Shown here: positions 44,693-56,046 of the stretch, piece after piece
Numbering within the stretch: the stretch's first letter is position 1
How the letters are laid out: every line of letters starts with the position of its first letter
Source of the DNA: Aphanomyces cochlioides
Lineage: Eukaryota; Oomycota; Saprolegniomycetes; Saprolegniales; Verrucalvaceae
Assembly: GCA_019828595.1 (NCBI GenBank)
Contig: JAHQRK010000002.1
Coordinates: 1,798,001-1,862,000, forward strand
Direction: 5' to 3'
Length of the DNA stretch: 64,000 nt
Program-made: the position numbers and the translations under genes
The notes under the pieces: model-generated
Seen by the model: only the letters and a program-made list of their open reading frames with translations
Database searches by the model: none
What the model was told of the DNA's origin: nothing

Positions 44693-47254
44693 ATGGGCAA
44701 TCATATCAGTCTCGTCGGTGCATTCGCATCGTTGGGATCCACGACGATTCGAGCCGCCGATACATACGACGTCATCATCATTGGCAGCGGACCCGGTGGA
44801 CTCGTCGCGGCTGAGTACTTGTCCCGCAATAGTTCCATCTCCGTTTTGGTGTTAGAAGCGGGTGGCCCTTCGTTAGCTGCAACCGGTGGCACCGATATAC
44901 CAGGCTACATTCGACCGGAATCATGGACCGTATTTGATATTCCAGGAGAATATACCTCGACCGCATTCGGTGGAAACAGCCAGTATCGTATCGACTGGGT
45001 GGCGTCGCCTGCTCCACTCTACTTGGGCAAAGTTGTCGGTGGCAGCTCGTCGCTCAATGGAATGCTCTACTTTCGAACGCCAGATTCGTATGTGAGCTCG
45101 TCTGGCTGGCCATACGATGCAGCCACAGTCAATGCCAACTTTGCAGAGATTGAAACCATGTTCAGCCAAACCAACATCCCATCACCCGACGGCCAACTCT
45201 ACCTTCAGGAAGCCTACAATATTATCCACGATGCTCTACTTGGACGTGGTTTCCGTGAAGTGGGCATCAACCAAGCCCGCAATTCCAAGTCGCAATCATT
45301 TGGACATCCGCCATTTGCCATTGCAAATGGACTACGTGACTCACCTGCGAAAACGTTCTATGGCACGGCCAAAGCCAGATCCAACTTCAAGCTCTTGACA
45401 TGGGCCCCTGCGTCGTACATTGTTCAATCTCGTGGTGTTGCAATTGGCGTGGTCTATTCTTCAAATGGTCAATCTGTTTTGGTCAACTTGAGCCAGCGTG
45501 GTTGCGTCGTTGTGGCCGCAGGAGCTGCCAGTACGCCAAAAGTGCTCATGCAGAGCGGAGTGGGGCCACAAAGCCAGCTGCAGCTTTTGTCCAACCAAGG
45601 AAACTTTCCTGGTGTGAGCAAAGATGCAAGTCAGAGGGTTGTCAATGAGAACGTCGGGAATGGACTCTTTGATACGCTAGAGATCATGGCAACTTTTGAT
45701 AATCCCAAGATGAGCGCCTTTGATCATGGATCTCGACCGAGCTGGGCGATCAATCAGTACACTACCAAAGGTCACTCCGGGCCATGGGCTAGCCCGGATC
45801 CTGTCTTGATCGGCTATGAAACAGTGAATGGCAACGATTTTCAAGTCACAGGCTTCTGTCATGGGTTCAATGGGGGCTCAACCACCAACTTTGGCATTGC
45901 ACTATATCTGAACAATCCCACATCCCGCACTAAGTGCATCTTCCAGTCGGATGGCTCATACCATTTTGATCTCGACAATGCACTTTACTCAAATGGAGGT
46001 GATACCGCCGCTCTCAATGCTTATTTCAGTCAATTTCAATCGTATTTACAAAGCGGTGGTTCATCATTTGTCCAGCGCACAAACATTGTGGGCACCAACC
46101 ACTACGGCGGATCTTGCATTCCATCCAACAATGCCAACGACGCCTCTCGGTGCACGGATGGTTCATTCAAAGTTGTCGGCACGACAAATATCTTCGTGGC
46201 CGACGCTAGCCTCATGCGTCAAGGCACAGTCAACCCTTATGGCTTCACCATGCAGATCGGCCTCCAAGCTGGCAAAAATATTCAACAGTTCATTGCAAAC
46301 AATCGAGTCGTGCAGCCCCAATGCTCGGCCATTCAGAGTGACACCGACTACACTGGCAATGATATTGGCTCTACTTCGCGTCCATCAGCTGATCTCTGTT
46401 GCGCGGATTGCGCTGCAAATCCAAACTGTCGATTGTTTGTGTGGTACCAAAACGTGTGCTACTTGAAGAGTGCAATTGGCACCAAGACCACTCTTTCTGG
46501 TCGACAAGCTGGTTTGCTTCAAACAACAACGACGTCTCCACCGCCGCCATCTCCACCTTCACCAACGACTCCAACGCCAGTGTCAGGATGCAACGCCATT
46601 GAAGAAGACACTGACTACGTGGGCAATGACATTGGCCAGACTCAGCGGTCGTCCGCCGATTTATGCTGCGCCGACTGTACTGCCAATGCCAACTGTCAAG
46701 TATTCGTGTGGTACCAAAATGTCTGCTACCTGAAGAGCAGCACTGCAGGTGGAAAAGTGTCTTTGAGTGGACGTCGTGCAGGCTCTCGCAAAAGTACATC
46801 GACGACACCGACTCCAGTCACAACTGCTCCAACGAGTACATGCAGCGCCGTGGAGAGCTACACCGACTTCGTTGGCGAAGACATTCGCAATGTGGCCGCC
46901 ACATCGCCTGGGAATTGTTGCATTGCCTGCCTCACAGAACCTACGTGCAATGCCTACAGCTGGACTGTGTCGGGTATCTGCTACATGAAACAGCTCCGCG
47001 CTGGTACCAATGCCAATGCCATTGTGACTTCGGCCCGTGTCAATAAATGCAACCCCATCGAAGTGGGGGTAGACTACGTCGGCAACGATCTCACGTCGGT
47101 CGCATCAGCAGTGATTGACGATTGCTGCGCCTATTGTCGCATGACGAGTGGCTGCCGAGCTTTCTCATATGCACATGGAACTTGCTATTTGAAATCAGCT
47201 AAAGGCAGCACGACTGCAAATTCTGCTGTCAGCTCAGCGACGACATCTATGTGA
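44693..47254 (+). CDS. Secreted GMC oxidoreductase (cellobiose-dehydrogenase-like) with four PAN/Apple-type repeats, copy 1
   Basis: Intronless, 853 residues. Signal peptide about 1-22; FAD-binding GSGPGG at 31-36; GGSSSLNGMLYFR is the second GMC signature. Near the end of the catalytic domain GTNHYGGSC supplies the active-site His and VNPYGF the Asn, as in AA3-type cellobiose dehydrogenase flavodomains. Four Cys-rich PAN/Apple-like repeats follow (about 542-605, 632-697, 716-780, 785-850), separated by Thr/Pro-rich linkers, each with CC..C and a CYLKS or CYMKQ element. Likely a secreted sugar or alcohol oxidase with carbohydrate-binding modules acting on host or substrate polysaccharide. No haem domain. 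Confidence 0.9.
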   Translation: MGNHISLVGAFASLGSTTIRAADTYDVIIIGSGPGGLVAAEYLSRNSSISVLVLEAGGPSLAATGGTDIPGYIRPESWTVFDIPGEYTSTAFGGNSQYRIDWVASPAPLYLGKVVGGSSSLNGMLYFRTPDSYVSSSGWPYDAATVNANFAEIETMFSQTNIPSPDGQLYLQEAYNIIHDALLGRGFREVGINQARNSKSQSFGHPPFAIANGLRDSPAKTFYGTAKARSNFKLLTWAPASYIVQSRGVAIGVVYSSNGQSVLVNLSQRGCVVVAAGAASTPKVLMQSGVGPQSQLQLLSNQGNFPGVSKDASQRVVNENVGNGLFDTLEIMATFDNPKMSAFDHGSRPSWAINQYTTKGHSGPWASPDPVLIGYETVNGNDFQVTGFCHGFNGGSTTNFGIALYLNNPTSRTKCIFQSDGSYHFDLDNALYSNGGDTAALNAYFSQFQSYLQSGGSSFVQRTNIVGTNHYGGSCIPSNNANDASRCTDGSFKVVGTTNIFVADASLMRQGTVNPYGFTMQIGLQAGKNIQQFIANNRVVQPQCSAIQSDTDYTGNDIGSTSRPSADLCCADCAANPNCRLFVWYQNVCYLKSAIGTKTTLSGRQAGLLQTTTTSPPPPSPPSPTTPTPVSGCNAIEEDTDYVGNDIGQTQRSSADLCCADCTANANCQVFVWYQNVCYLKSSTAGGKVSLSGRRAGSRKSTSTTPTPVTTAPTSTCSAVESYTDFVGEDIRNVAATSPGNCCIACLTEPTCNAYSWTVSGICYMKQLRAGTNANAIVTSARVNKCNPIEVGVDYVGNDLTSVASAVIDDCCAYCRMTSGCRAFSYAHGTCYLKSAKGSTTANSAVSSATTSM

Positions 47255-47280
47255 GGAGACTTGAGCTCATTGAGAAGGCA

Positions 47281-47660
47281 TCAAATACACATTTCTTTTT
47301 CAATTCGAAGTGGTCTTGTCGTTTCCAGCCAAGCAATACGCAATGAGGATTGGTCCGAGGCACCAAATTGGCCGTAGACGACATTCGACGCCATGTGCTT
47401 GTTGGAAGCAAGCGACAAAATCTTTATCAAGGGCATTTTATGACTTGTACTTCTCCAAACCTTGACCGGCATGTGATGCCAAGTGAGAAATCTCCAAATC
47501 GTCTCTCCAAAATGTCTAACTTAGCATTGAGCCATCGAGTCGCTTGATCATGGATCATTTGACGCGTAGAGTCCGGGGAGTCAAATGGATTCACAGGGCC
47601 ATTTTCCACTGGAATTGTTAACAGTAAGCTCAAGTTGGGCATGCACGTGTTGGGCAACAC
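47281..47660 (-). pseudogene. UAP (UDP-sugar pyrophosphorylase) C-terminal relic
   Basis: Minus-strand remnant of the UAP gene that follows GMC copy 2. Recognisable: NPFDSPDSTRQMIHDQATRWLNAK, then in another frame PLIKILSLASNKHMAS and FGASDQSSLR with the terminal tail. Relative to 61.7-63.8 kb it lacks an entire UAP unit plus smaller pieces and is frameshifted. It shows that the duplicated block originally contained both genes. Confidence 0.8.
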
Positions 47661-47688
47661 GCAAGACCGCTAAATTTTGCGTTCTCGG

Positions 47689-47746
47689 GTTACAACTGTT
47701 ATGCAACGCTTCCTCGCGTTACAAATGTCATCCAACGCTTCCTCGC
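47689..47746. repeat. Two tandem 29-bp repeats
   Basis: Units 47689-47717 and 47718-47746, starting GTTACAA and ending CAACGCTTCCTCGC, with three differences between them. Confidence 0.75.
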
Positions 47747-47765
47747 TAGAAAAAACGAGTTAATA

Positions 47766-48011
47766 TTGTTGATTTGATACGAATTTCCAGAACCCGTTCA
47801 ATCGAATCACGCTGGCGGGTCGATTCACCAATCGACGCCATTGGCTAATAAATATTTTGGGCGATTGTGATTGGCTGAATAAAATATGAGAGAAAGTACA
47901 GTCCCCATGAGAGAAGTACTGTTCTAATTTTCATTCATCCAATGTATAGGCGCGATTGGAGATTGATACAAAAAACGAATCCAAATTGGGAATTTGCTAG
48001 CGAATCCACAA
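47766..48011. mobile_element. MITE with TA target duplication, copy 1
   Basis: 246 bp, bounded by TA on both sides (47764-47765 and 48012-48013). Imperfect terminal inverted repeats of about 23 bp: left begins TTGTTGATTTGATACG, the reverse complement of the right end begins TTGTGGATTCGCTAG. No coding capacity. Nearly identical to 60666-60910. Contains an internal hairpin GTCGATT-CACC-AATCGAC. Tc1/mariner-type by TA duplication. Confidence 0.8.
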
Positions 48012-48144
48012 TACTAGTACAGTTTAAATGCAGTGGTATTTGCACCCTCCCATCAGGATTTATCCTCCTGTAACACACTTTCCAGCTGGTTGTCTAAAAC
48101 AGCTGAGATACAAAAGCGAGCATAAAGAGCCCTTAATTTGACCA

Positions 48145-49080
48145 TACCGCTCGTCTGAGGACCTCAACTACTCTGACGGGCCTGACTCTGCGCCTAGCGC
48201 AACATCAATTGGTCTCGATGAGGTCGACGAAATGGTCATGGAGACTGTGAACCAAGAGTCTTCCTCTTCATCAAACTCCAACAACGAACTTGCATTGTAT
48301 CTGGCCGAAACTTTTGTTGGTCCGCAAATCTCGACGGCCATTGTCGAGACAACAAAAACAATTACGACTCGATCGATAGTGACTTCAAGTCCATCTTCTT
48401 CGCAGCATGCACACTATCCAGTGTTGCCAAGCTCAAGTCCGCCATCTCTAGAGGCTGTGAGTACAACAACAACGGTCACGCTGCCTTGGACTCAACCTCA
48501 AGATTTGAGTGAAGTCCACACTTCTCGTTCGCTCAACTTCTCGCATGAGCCTCTTCATTTGCTTCCTCCAAGTTTGACCTAAAGTCCAATGCCTCTCCTT
48601 GTAGCTGGTCATGAACACCAAGTGTTGCCTCCGCAGACTGGCCAAGTTACTCAACCTACGGCAATTTCGTCAACTCTGAATCAACGTGGGGTATCCAACG
48701 AGAGCAAAATGACCACTTCCATCTCTGGGCCCGCGTCCAAGTCTGTTCAGCATTTACCTTCGTTACCTTTGTCTAGCCTTGATATGGATTTGTTTCTGCA
48801 AATGGTTCCCAGCGACAACATGAAAGTTGAAACACCCGAATCTTCTGGTGAAACTACTTTGAATGTCTCCGTCCAAATGCAAACGTTATGGTCTCAAATG
48901 GAGAATTATGCTTCGACTTTCGGCGATTTCGAGAACCGTTTGATTTTGGTGTCGCAGACGTCTCAACATCAACATGACCTTACTGCAGCTTCGCTGAATT
49001 CTCTTAACTTCTCTTTGTGTGACTTAGCGGACAGAACCAGCCAAGTCCAACAGGGCTTGATCTCTCTCTACTCGTTCTGA
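48145..49080 (+). pseudogene. Ser/Thr-rich ORF broken by one stop codon
   Basis: One plus-strand frame open from about 48145 to 49080 except for TAA at 48580-48582. Translation is rich in Ser, Thr, Pro and Gln with no recognised domain; the last 60 residues could form a short coiled coil. Could be a retroelement gag-like ORF or a decayed host gene. The first ATG is at 48232. Confidence 0.35.
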
Positions 49081-50116
49081 ACTTCACTCTATGATTTCAG
49101 GACAGCGAGGCGCGGACAGAAGTAGGTAGGCTAGGCTTAATTAATAAGCTTAACCGAGTGATTTGAGAAGTGAGGGAAGTCTAGCTAGCTAGACTAAACA
49201 TCTAAAATAGACTAATACAGAGGTATAGAGGACTTATGTTCGAAGTCGAAGGAATCGCAAAGACATTCGACGACTACTCAAACGTGTCGAAAAGTCACAA
49301 CAGCGGCACGAGTTAGACCCGACACAGCCGTCACAAGCCCCCTCGCTAAAATTCGACCAACCTGTCGAATTGAATGAGCGACGGATGGGGAGGACTAGAC
49401 GCTATGACTCCTCGTAGATAAACAAGTGATACTTGGAAAGAGTGATACTCCATCGCGAGAGCATGCATCTCAGCCGAGTTGTTTTTGAACAAGACGGATG
49501 TACGGTTGACAGTGCGGTTGTTTTCCCAAACAGCGCGGATCATGTTCAAGTTGCGAGCACTGCCGGGCAGAGCAGACAAATACACCACGCGCCAACAATT
49601 TCTTAGTGTCGTGGTGGTGGCACTAATCAAAGGCTGCGTGATTGTCGGCGAAGGAGCAACTTGGACATGTTGAGAACGAACGCATCGATTTCGCGGGCCG
49701 GTCAATACGGGGGCCAAGTCTTGTAAGAGTGGCCGGAGGCAGCCTCATTCTCGTGTATGACTTTCCAAGCCAGTAAGCTAAGGTTGTAGCCTTGCATATC
49801 AAGGAAGTGTGTGGCTCACGCCTCCACCTCTCGTGCGCGCGCCGTTGACTGGAGCGCAGAGATCGATAGAAGAGGGATCGGAAAGGAAGTTGTAATGACT
49901 GGAGCGGCATGCAAACGAAGATGGAGATGCGAAGCCAACGAATGAAGCACTGTGTGTGGCTGCAAGATCCGCCATGTCCATGGTAGCCAGTCCATCTCGA
50001 GTCGGAATTCAGGTGTGTTTCGACCAATCAAATGTAAGGATCAGACAATTTGGCTGGTCGAGGCAGTCAGATATTTTCAGGACAGCACAACCTTCCGTCT
50101 CCCCAGCTCCAAGACA
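49081..50116. other. Transposon-rich intergenic stretch
   Basis: No confident gene. A minus-strand frame of 123 codons at 49346-49717 is protein-like in places (LPGSARNLNMIRAVWENN) but unrecognised. Confidence 0.4.
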
Positions 50117-51484
50117 ATGAAGCAATCGAAGTCAGACAAGCACTCGTTTGCCAAACGTGCAGTCCACGAATGCATGGTGGAGGTGGAAAAGATTGAAACA
50201 AGCCTCGGACACGTGAAGGAAGGGATCAGGATCGCTCTCAAAGAACTTGAATCGCACCAGGAGGCTGAAAATCTCGCCGCCATCGAGGCATTTGTCGAAG
50301 CTTGCGCTCGCAACGACTCGCGCCCAGCCAGAGCGGCATGGTTAAGGCACCAATTCCAAGGGTACAAGCTTGATCTAACAGGGCAAGTCGAGGCTGCAGC
50401 GGCGGGCGATGTCATCTCCGTCGATGAATCGTCAAGTGGTAAGGAGAATTAACCTGTAATAAACCGACCGTCTCCCTATAGAATTTGAGTCATCCCCGTA
50501 CTCTGATGATTCGCTCGACTCCGAAGTCTCGAATAGTAAAAGGCAGAGGCTTGATCGTCGTGGCCAAGCCATGGAGGGCTCAAAGCAGTTGACGAAGAAG
50601 GGTCCCAAGGGCAAAGGCAAGGCGAACGTGTATCCCCGAGGGAGTGTACCTAAGATAAGAGTACTCACGGTGGCAGACGTCCGAGCTTTGGCACATGTGC
50701 CAGGATTATCAATCGAAGTACGCGAGGCGTACTGTAAAGCTAGGGAAGCCCGAGTTTGGTCGCAGGACTGGATGAACAAGTTCCAATCCTTTTTGCCTGG
50801 TACAGACAAGGCACAGGTCGAATGGAATTGCGCTTTGCGAGCATGGTGGCAGAGTTTTGGAGACTGTGTGTGGGGTAGATATTTTTGGGTTGGAACAGGA
50901 AACTATTGCAAGCCAGGATGGACGGTAAGGCTACCATGCCGTTGGCTTATTCATTGTGGTCTTAGGTGCCTCGTGAGGCCAACCATGTCAAGAGTCGGCT
51001 AGAGTCGGCGAAGAAGCGTTTCGTGGACTTACTGTTGGTGCTAGAGAGAGTCGCTGGTCCCGAAGTGTTCCACTATTTGCTTTTCAATATACACCCCTTT
51101 TGGCCGGATCTTGGTATGCCCGCTTGCATGCTGAAGGAATTGAAGTCCGCCGAAGCCGTGGAGTATATTGAGTCGCAAGGACGAAAGCGATGGCCAGACT
51201 TCGCCCAGTTCCCCAACTTGCTGTACAAAAAGGACTTGCTCGCGATAACCATGGACCCAAATCTGCCCCCCAGAGCGCAATTGCAGTGGAGCTGGTCCTT
51301 GTTGAAATGGATGCGGGAGAAAGCCAAGATCAAAAAGCAGGAAGTTGAAGAGATGGTCAAGCGTGTCGAAGCCGGGGTCCATTTGGAATGGACGGGGCCA
51401 TTCCCGTTCGTTAACTATCCAGATGGAGTCTTCGAAATGCCAGAGTGGATGCGAGCGCAACAGTCAACGGACGCCAATTTTGTG
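50117..51484 (+). CDS. Unrecognised spliced gene, probably truncated at 3' end
   Basis: Three exons with good GTAAGG donors and phase: 50117-50438, 50482-50924 and 50966-51484. Product of about 428 residues: a helical N-terminal part (CMVEVEKIETSLGHVKEGI), a Ser/Asp-rich and then basic linker (KKGPKGKGKANVYP), and a Trp-rich C-terminal half (EWNCALRAWWQSFGDCVWG). No known domain recognised. A strong donor (GTAAGTGGG) at 51485 suggests a further exon, but what follows is a retrotransposon integrase scrap, so the 3' end was probably lost to an insertion or the gene is itself retroelement-derived. Confidence 0.45.
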
Positions 51485-51566
51485 GGTAAGTGGGTTGGTC
51501 TACCTGGGCGTCCCGTGGTTATGGATCAAACGGACGGATCCTTCCTTGCGGGCTCAGACATTAGCG

Positions 51567-51705
51567 GACTACTTCACGCGGTGGGTAGAAGCATTCCCAG
51601 TGCCAGACTTGAAAACCTCGACCTTTACAAGAGTCTTTATAGATGAAGTCCTATGTCGATTTGGCATTCCAGACAAACTCCTGACAGACCATGGATCGAA
51701 CTTTG
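51567..51705 (+). mobile_element. Ty3/Gypsy-type integrase core fragment
   Basis: Short frame with two hallmarks of the retroviral-type integrase core: DYFTRWVEAFPVP and CRFGIPDKLLTDHGSNF, carrying the first two catalytic Asp. Nothing of reverse transcriptase, protease or LTRs is recognisable around it, so only a scrap remains. Confidence 0.75.
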
Positions 51706-52565
51706 TAGTCCGTATATTAAAAGTTGCAAGACATTATAAGTTCACAGTTGTACCTACTATGAAAATTTGTACAAACCTGATGAAGGCAAAATATAATAAA
51801 TGAGAGGTAGAATTTATTCTCACCTGGGTCTGACCTATACCTTTCCAATTTTATATTTATCGATTCTGACGGGTAAATTTTGACATGCCCATAGCCATCT
51901 TTTTTCTCAACAAAGAAGCTGACGGTAATTCTCATCGATCCGACAAGTGATCAATCAGGAGACGCCGACATGATAGCAGAACACGCAAGGGCAGAACACA
52001 GTTGTTCATGCCTGCAAACGACGACGACTAGTTTTCTTCGGCGTAAGCCCATGATAGCACGCCAATATCGTAGACAAAGCGACGACTACCGCGAGTTCAT
52101 AGAAGTTTTCTATACATTACAAGGTATTACAGAAACTCGAAATCATTTTATCGTCTTTATTCGTCCAGACACTTTATTCGTCCAGAGTCTGGCTTCGTAT
52201 TATACGTATATTTAATTATACTTTACGTATTACTAGTATACGTGAATTTTATACATTTGATGTATTGTGCCTTGCAGAGATTTTGGCTATTCGACACCTT
52301 TAAACATTCCTTTATTGCCTTGTAACGATTGCTTTATACATATCTTTCAAAGAATAAAGCATAGTGTATCGTTTGTTTGGTCCTAATTCGCAGTGAAATT
52401 GTTCTGGGGAAGAATCGAACTGAAACAACGCTTTATCGTTATTCCCGTCGTTTGACGCATGTAAATATGCAATTCTTTGTCATCTTGATAAAGCTTCGTG
52501 ACCTTTGGCTAATCCAAATATAGTGCAATCCCAATTTACTTAACGCAAACCATCACCCTCTTGCG

Positions 52566-53575
52566 ATGACTCACAGCAAGGACATGAGATGGCGATCAAT
52601 TGTCTTACGCTATGTCTACGCGATATCCATCGAAGACGTAAGTGTAATCTTGGGTATGTCTGCACGTTCGATCATTCGTTGGAACCAGCAGTTCAAACAA
52701 ACAGGAAATGTTATTATGAAAAAAGTTGACAAAAGGACTTCCCGATGGCCGAAAGTAGCTGTGGACTATGTGAACAACTACGTATCCAAACATCCATGCT
52801 TTTATCTTGAGGAGCTCAGAGCTGAACTGGTTTATCATTTCCGAATCTTGGCAATACGAGTACATCGACAATATGCCGAGCTTTGCGTTTTGATCTAGGG
52901 TTGTCACGTAAAGTCTTAAGAGAAGCGTGCACGCGAAAGTTCCCAGTACGAGGTTCAAATGTATTACGATAGGTTACAGCCATTTTACAGCAATCCCAGT
53001 CAATTGGTTTTCGTTGACGAAACCTCTAAAGAGGGTCGAGATGCCTTGCGTAAGTTTGCTTGGTCCCGTCGGAACACTCCAGCTATTGTTACTCTACCCT
53101 TTTCCCGTGGCCAGTGAGTTTCAATCCTTGCTGGCTTCGATTGCAATGGATTTTTTGGTTGGGATTATACCGAAGGCACATTTGACAGATCCTTGTTTCA
53201 TCGTGTCCTTTGTGAGAAAATTATTCCATACATGAACCCATGGCCATTGCCAAGATCAATCTTGATTCTTGACAACGCAAAAATTCATATGTACAAAGAA
53301 CTCGAAGATGCGGTTCACGACAAGGGAGCTTTGCTATTTTTTTACCTCCATACTGCCCCCACTTGAATCCAATTGAAATTGCGTTCGCTCAATTGAAATA
53401 TTGGATTCAAAAATATCCACTTGCTTTCAGGTACGACATCAAACGAACACTTGATGCAGGATTAGCGTGCTGTATGGAAACTAATGAGCCTTGCCAAATG
53501 GGTTTGAATCTTTTCCACCACAGTGGCTACGAAGCTAGCGACCTTGCCAAGGAGAAATTTGCATTTGAAAACTAA
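52566..53575 (+). pseudogene. IS630/Tc1-like DDE transposase, frameshifted
   Basis: N-terminal helix-turn-helix (YAISIEDVSVILGMSARSIIRWNQQF), then the DDE catalytic core read across frames: VDETSKEG, LILDNAKIHMY, and LNPIEIAFAQLK. Lesions: a frame change near 52842, another near 52932, an in-frame TGA at about 53117, and a T7 run at 53337-53343 where one more T would restore the expected PPYCPHLNPIE. All three catalytic acidic residues survive, so inactivation looks recent. Confidence 0.82.
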
Positions 53576-53593
53576 TACAAATTTAATTTCATC

Positions 53594-54458
53594 TTAAAGC
53601 TGATATTCAGGATCCTCCTCATGGTCTACATCATCAATATTCCGTGTTGGCTCATAAGCGTGGACTGGGGGACGAAATGGAGCGATCAGAGGATATGGTG
53701 GAAGTCCCAATGATTTTTGAATATCGGCAATGTTGACTCGTATTGGCAAGATAACGCCGTTCAACTCGATTCGAATTTCACAGTATTCACTCGAGGAAGC
53801 TGCAACATTGGACTCGTGTGAACGATTGATGCGGTCTAATTGCTCGTCAATATGTCGGAGTTGTTGGGTTGTTCGATTTTGGGGAAGGTTGACGAAATCT
53901 GGCGTCTCGATTTGACGTGCAAAAGTAGTACTAAGGTACTGTAGTTCGCTTGGACCAGGTTGTCGTTGTCGTTCGACTGATAGTATACGTTGGGACATTT
54001 GAGCAACTCTCTCCGATGTTGCTCGTCGAATTTGTTGAGCACTTTGTCGTCTTTTTCTAGATATACAAAAAGTTCGAGGGAGAAATCACCCGGATTTGCC
54101 TTTTTACAATGATTTGACCATGCCACTTTAGCTGTGGCTTTGAAATTGCTGTCGCTCGCGATGATGTAATCAGCCTGCTTCGTGTTGACAGCTTGCTTCA
54201 CTTGTACGATAAAACTGGAATCATATATCAAAGTTGATTTTGGCCGAGCTGCTGAGTGTGCAGAATTGTACCTTTCAACGATGTCTTAACCCTCTCTGAA
54301 ATCCGACATCGAATCGATGCGTAGGAGTCCTCTGCAACATCGTAATACAATGTTGTTGGCTCTTTTTCAGCCAACGTTCGGCTATTACCACAAGGTTTTC
54401 CAATCTTGACCGCCAGGGTCACGCCAACTCGTTGAGGCATTGGTACTTGACTGCTCAT
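53594..54458 (-). pseudogene. Accessory ORF of the IS630/Tc1-like element, unknown function
   Basis: Minus-strand frames that form one protein: start at 54458 (MSSQVPMPQRVGVTL), a likely 39-nt intron near 54250-54290, a middle part (STLIYDSSFIVQVKQA to FSLELFVYLEK), then a basic/Gln-rich part (SAQQIRRATSERVAQMSQRI) ending at 53594 in an acidic tail. Middle and last parts are in different frames that meet at a T5 run (54052-54056), so one base appears lost. No domain recognised. Its position tail-to-tail with the transposase inside the inverted repeats suggests a second element-encoded protein. Confidence 0.5.
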
Positions 54459-55608
54459 GTCGTGTTTCTGTAGATTTCTTGAATGCTTTATGAGGAAACT
54501 TACTCCCCTGGAATTGTTCGAAATCTTAAATCATCGAAGAATAGAACCTTAATCAACGTTGATTAAATCGGCTCTGTAACGCACTGTATCGTTGTTTTGA
54601 GAGCTTAAATCCAGCGTCAAAGCGTTTGCAAGGCACAATATAATTTGTATAAATGCAACAACAAAGAAAGAGCCTTTCTTTTTCAAATTTTTCTGTGATA
54701 AATTCTTCGTTTTTCTGAAAAGTGCCTGAGGCATTGCCAGGCATTCACGGGTATTGATGCATCATCAATGCCTGGGAAACTGCATCGATGCTTTAGATTA
54801 CCCGGAAACATCGACAGACCACAAAGCTGTTAATTATCCGGAATTAGCCAATTAGAGGGCTGGATTTATCATAAAACACTAATAGACATCGACATTCCTG
54901 ACCAGACTCTTAAGAAAATGGACCTAAATTAAGTGCCGAAGGCCTGCAGTGCTGTTCAGACCTTGGTCGATGGAGTCAATTAGACGTCATTTGTGGGATT
55001 TAGACGCAAAACCTGCCTGAACATTCTGTGTTGGCATCATGCTAACCTGCAGACAAAGACTTCCAAGAGAAACATTGTAGAGCTATTTAGAATCGACTTT
55101 CTCACTGCGATACGATAGACCGTAGACGTCCGGAATCGACAGCTGCTCATTTGTTGAATTGCAGCTATTTTGTGGCTTGATTAATCGAACGGCAATTCGA
55201 AAATGCTTGATGTTTTTCTTGACAAACGTAGGAGTAGGATTTATATTGATTAAAGTATACCATGTATTATACGTACTTTTCGTGTGTATTTTACAAAAGG
55301 TATAATACTTGTATAATACGGGAATGATACATACGAAGCCATAGTCCAGACACCTGTGGGTGCTGTCTTGGCTTGGCTTCATGCCTGAGGCCTTGTGATC
55401 GGCAAAATGGAATCCTGTAGAAATTGATCATCTTAATAAATAATACTCCTTATAATCGATATCTAGTTCAAATAGAGTTTATCTTCAAATTTGTATGCAA
55501 CTTACAATACATGTATACGATTTGTCAACTCTAACAACGTCCCACTTACCTTCGAAATTTTGTATAAAGTCTGAAATATGGACGCAATGTTTGATATACG
55601 TTCTACGG

Positions 55609-55644
55609 TACAGAGGCCTGGTAAATATAAGCGTATAGTGGTAC
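55609..55644. repeat. 36-bp exact direct repeat, copy A
   Basis: Identical to 55747-55782; begins TACAGAGGCCTGG. A TA followed by CAG is how many pogo/Tc1 element ends look, so these may be two nested or tandem element termini. Confidence 0.85.
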
Positions 55645-55746
55645 TTGAACTTTGGGACCAATTCTAGTGACCTCTAAGATATTATGTTATAAATTTTCAC
55701 AAGAATGGTATTTTGGAGGGAAAGAGATTAGTGGCTGATAGAAGTC

Positions 55747-55782
55747 TACAGAGGCCTGGTAAATATAAGCGTATAGTGGTAC
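55747..55782. repeat. 36-bp exact direct repeat, copy B
   Basis: Same orientation as 55609-55644, 102 bp apart. No inverted partner was found up to 57.9 kb. Confidence 0.85.
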
Positions 55783-56046
55783 ACTATTTTGATTGGACAA
55801 GTCGCCCCTATCAATGTTCGCAGTGTCCACTAAAACTTATACCCTTTTACAATAAATATTCTAAATATTTACACAACTAGGAAAACAGTAACATGATACA
55901 TCTTCAAAGACAATCACCAACAGTAAGCAATAAATATAAATGATATTACATTTGACGATGTAGATGACTCACTTTCAAGGACAGACAAATCAAACAAAAA
56001 TAATTATATAGTGTGTATATGAAAACATATATTTAGTGTGGATATA

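Larger units (their letters stand above)
52178..55352. mobile_element. Putative IS630/Tc1-like element with transposase and accessory ORF
   Basis: About 3.2 kb bounded by imperfect inverted repeats: the left end has GTCTGG, GGCTTCGTAT and CGTATTATAC in order (52187-52206); the reverse complement of 55305-55352 has the same blocks in the same order with more spacing. Inside are a plus-strand DDE transposase (52566-53575) and a convergent minus-strand ORF set (53594-54458). End positions are approximate. Confidence 0.5.
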
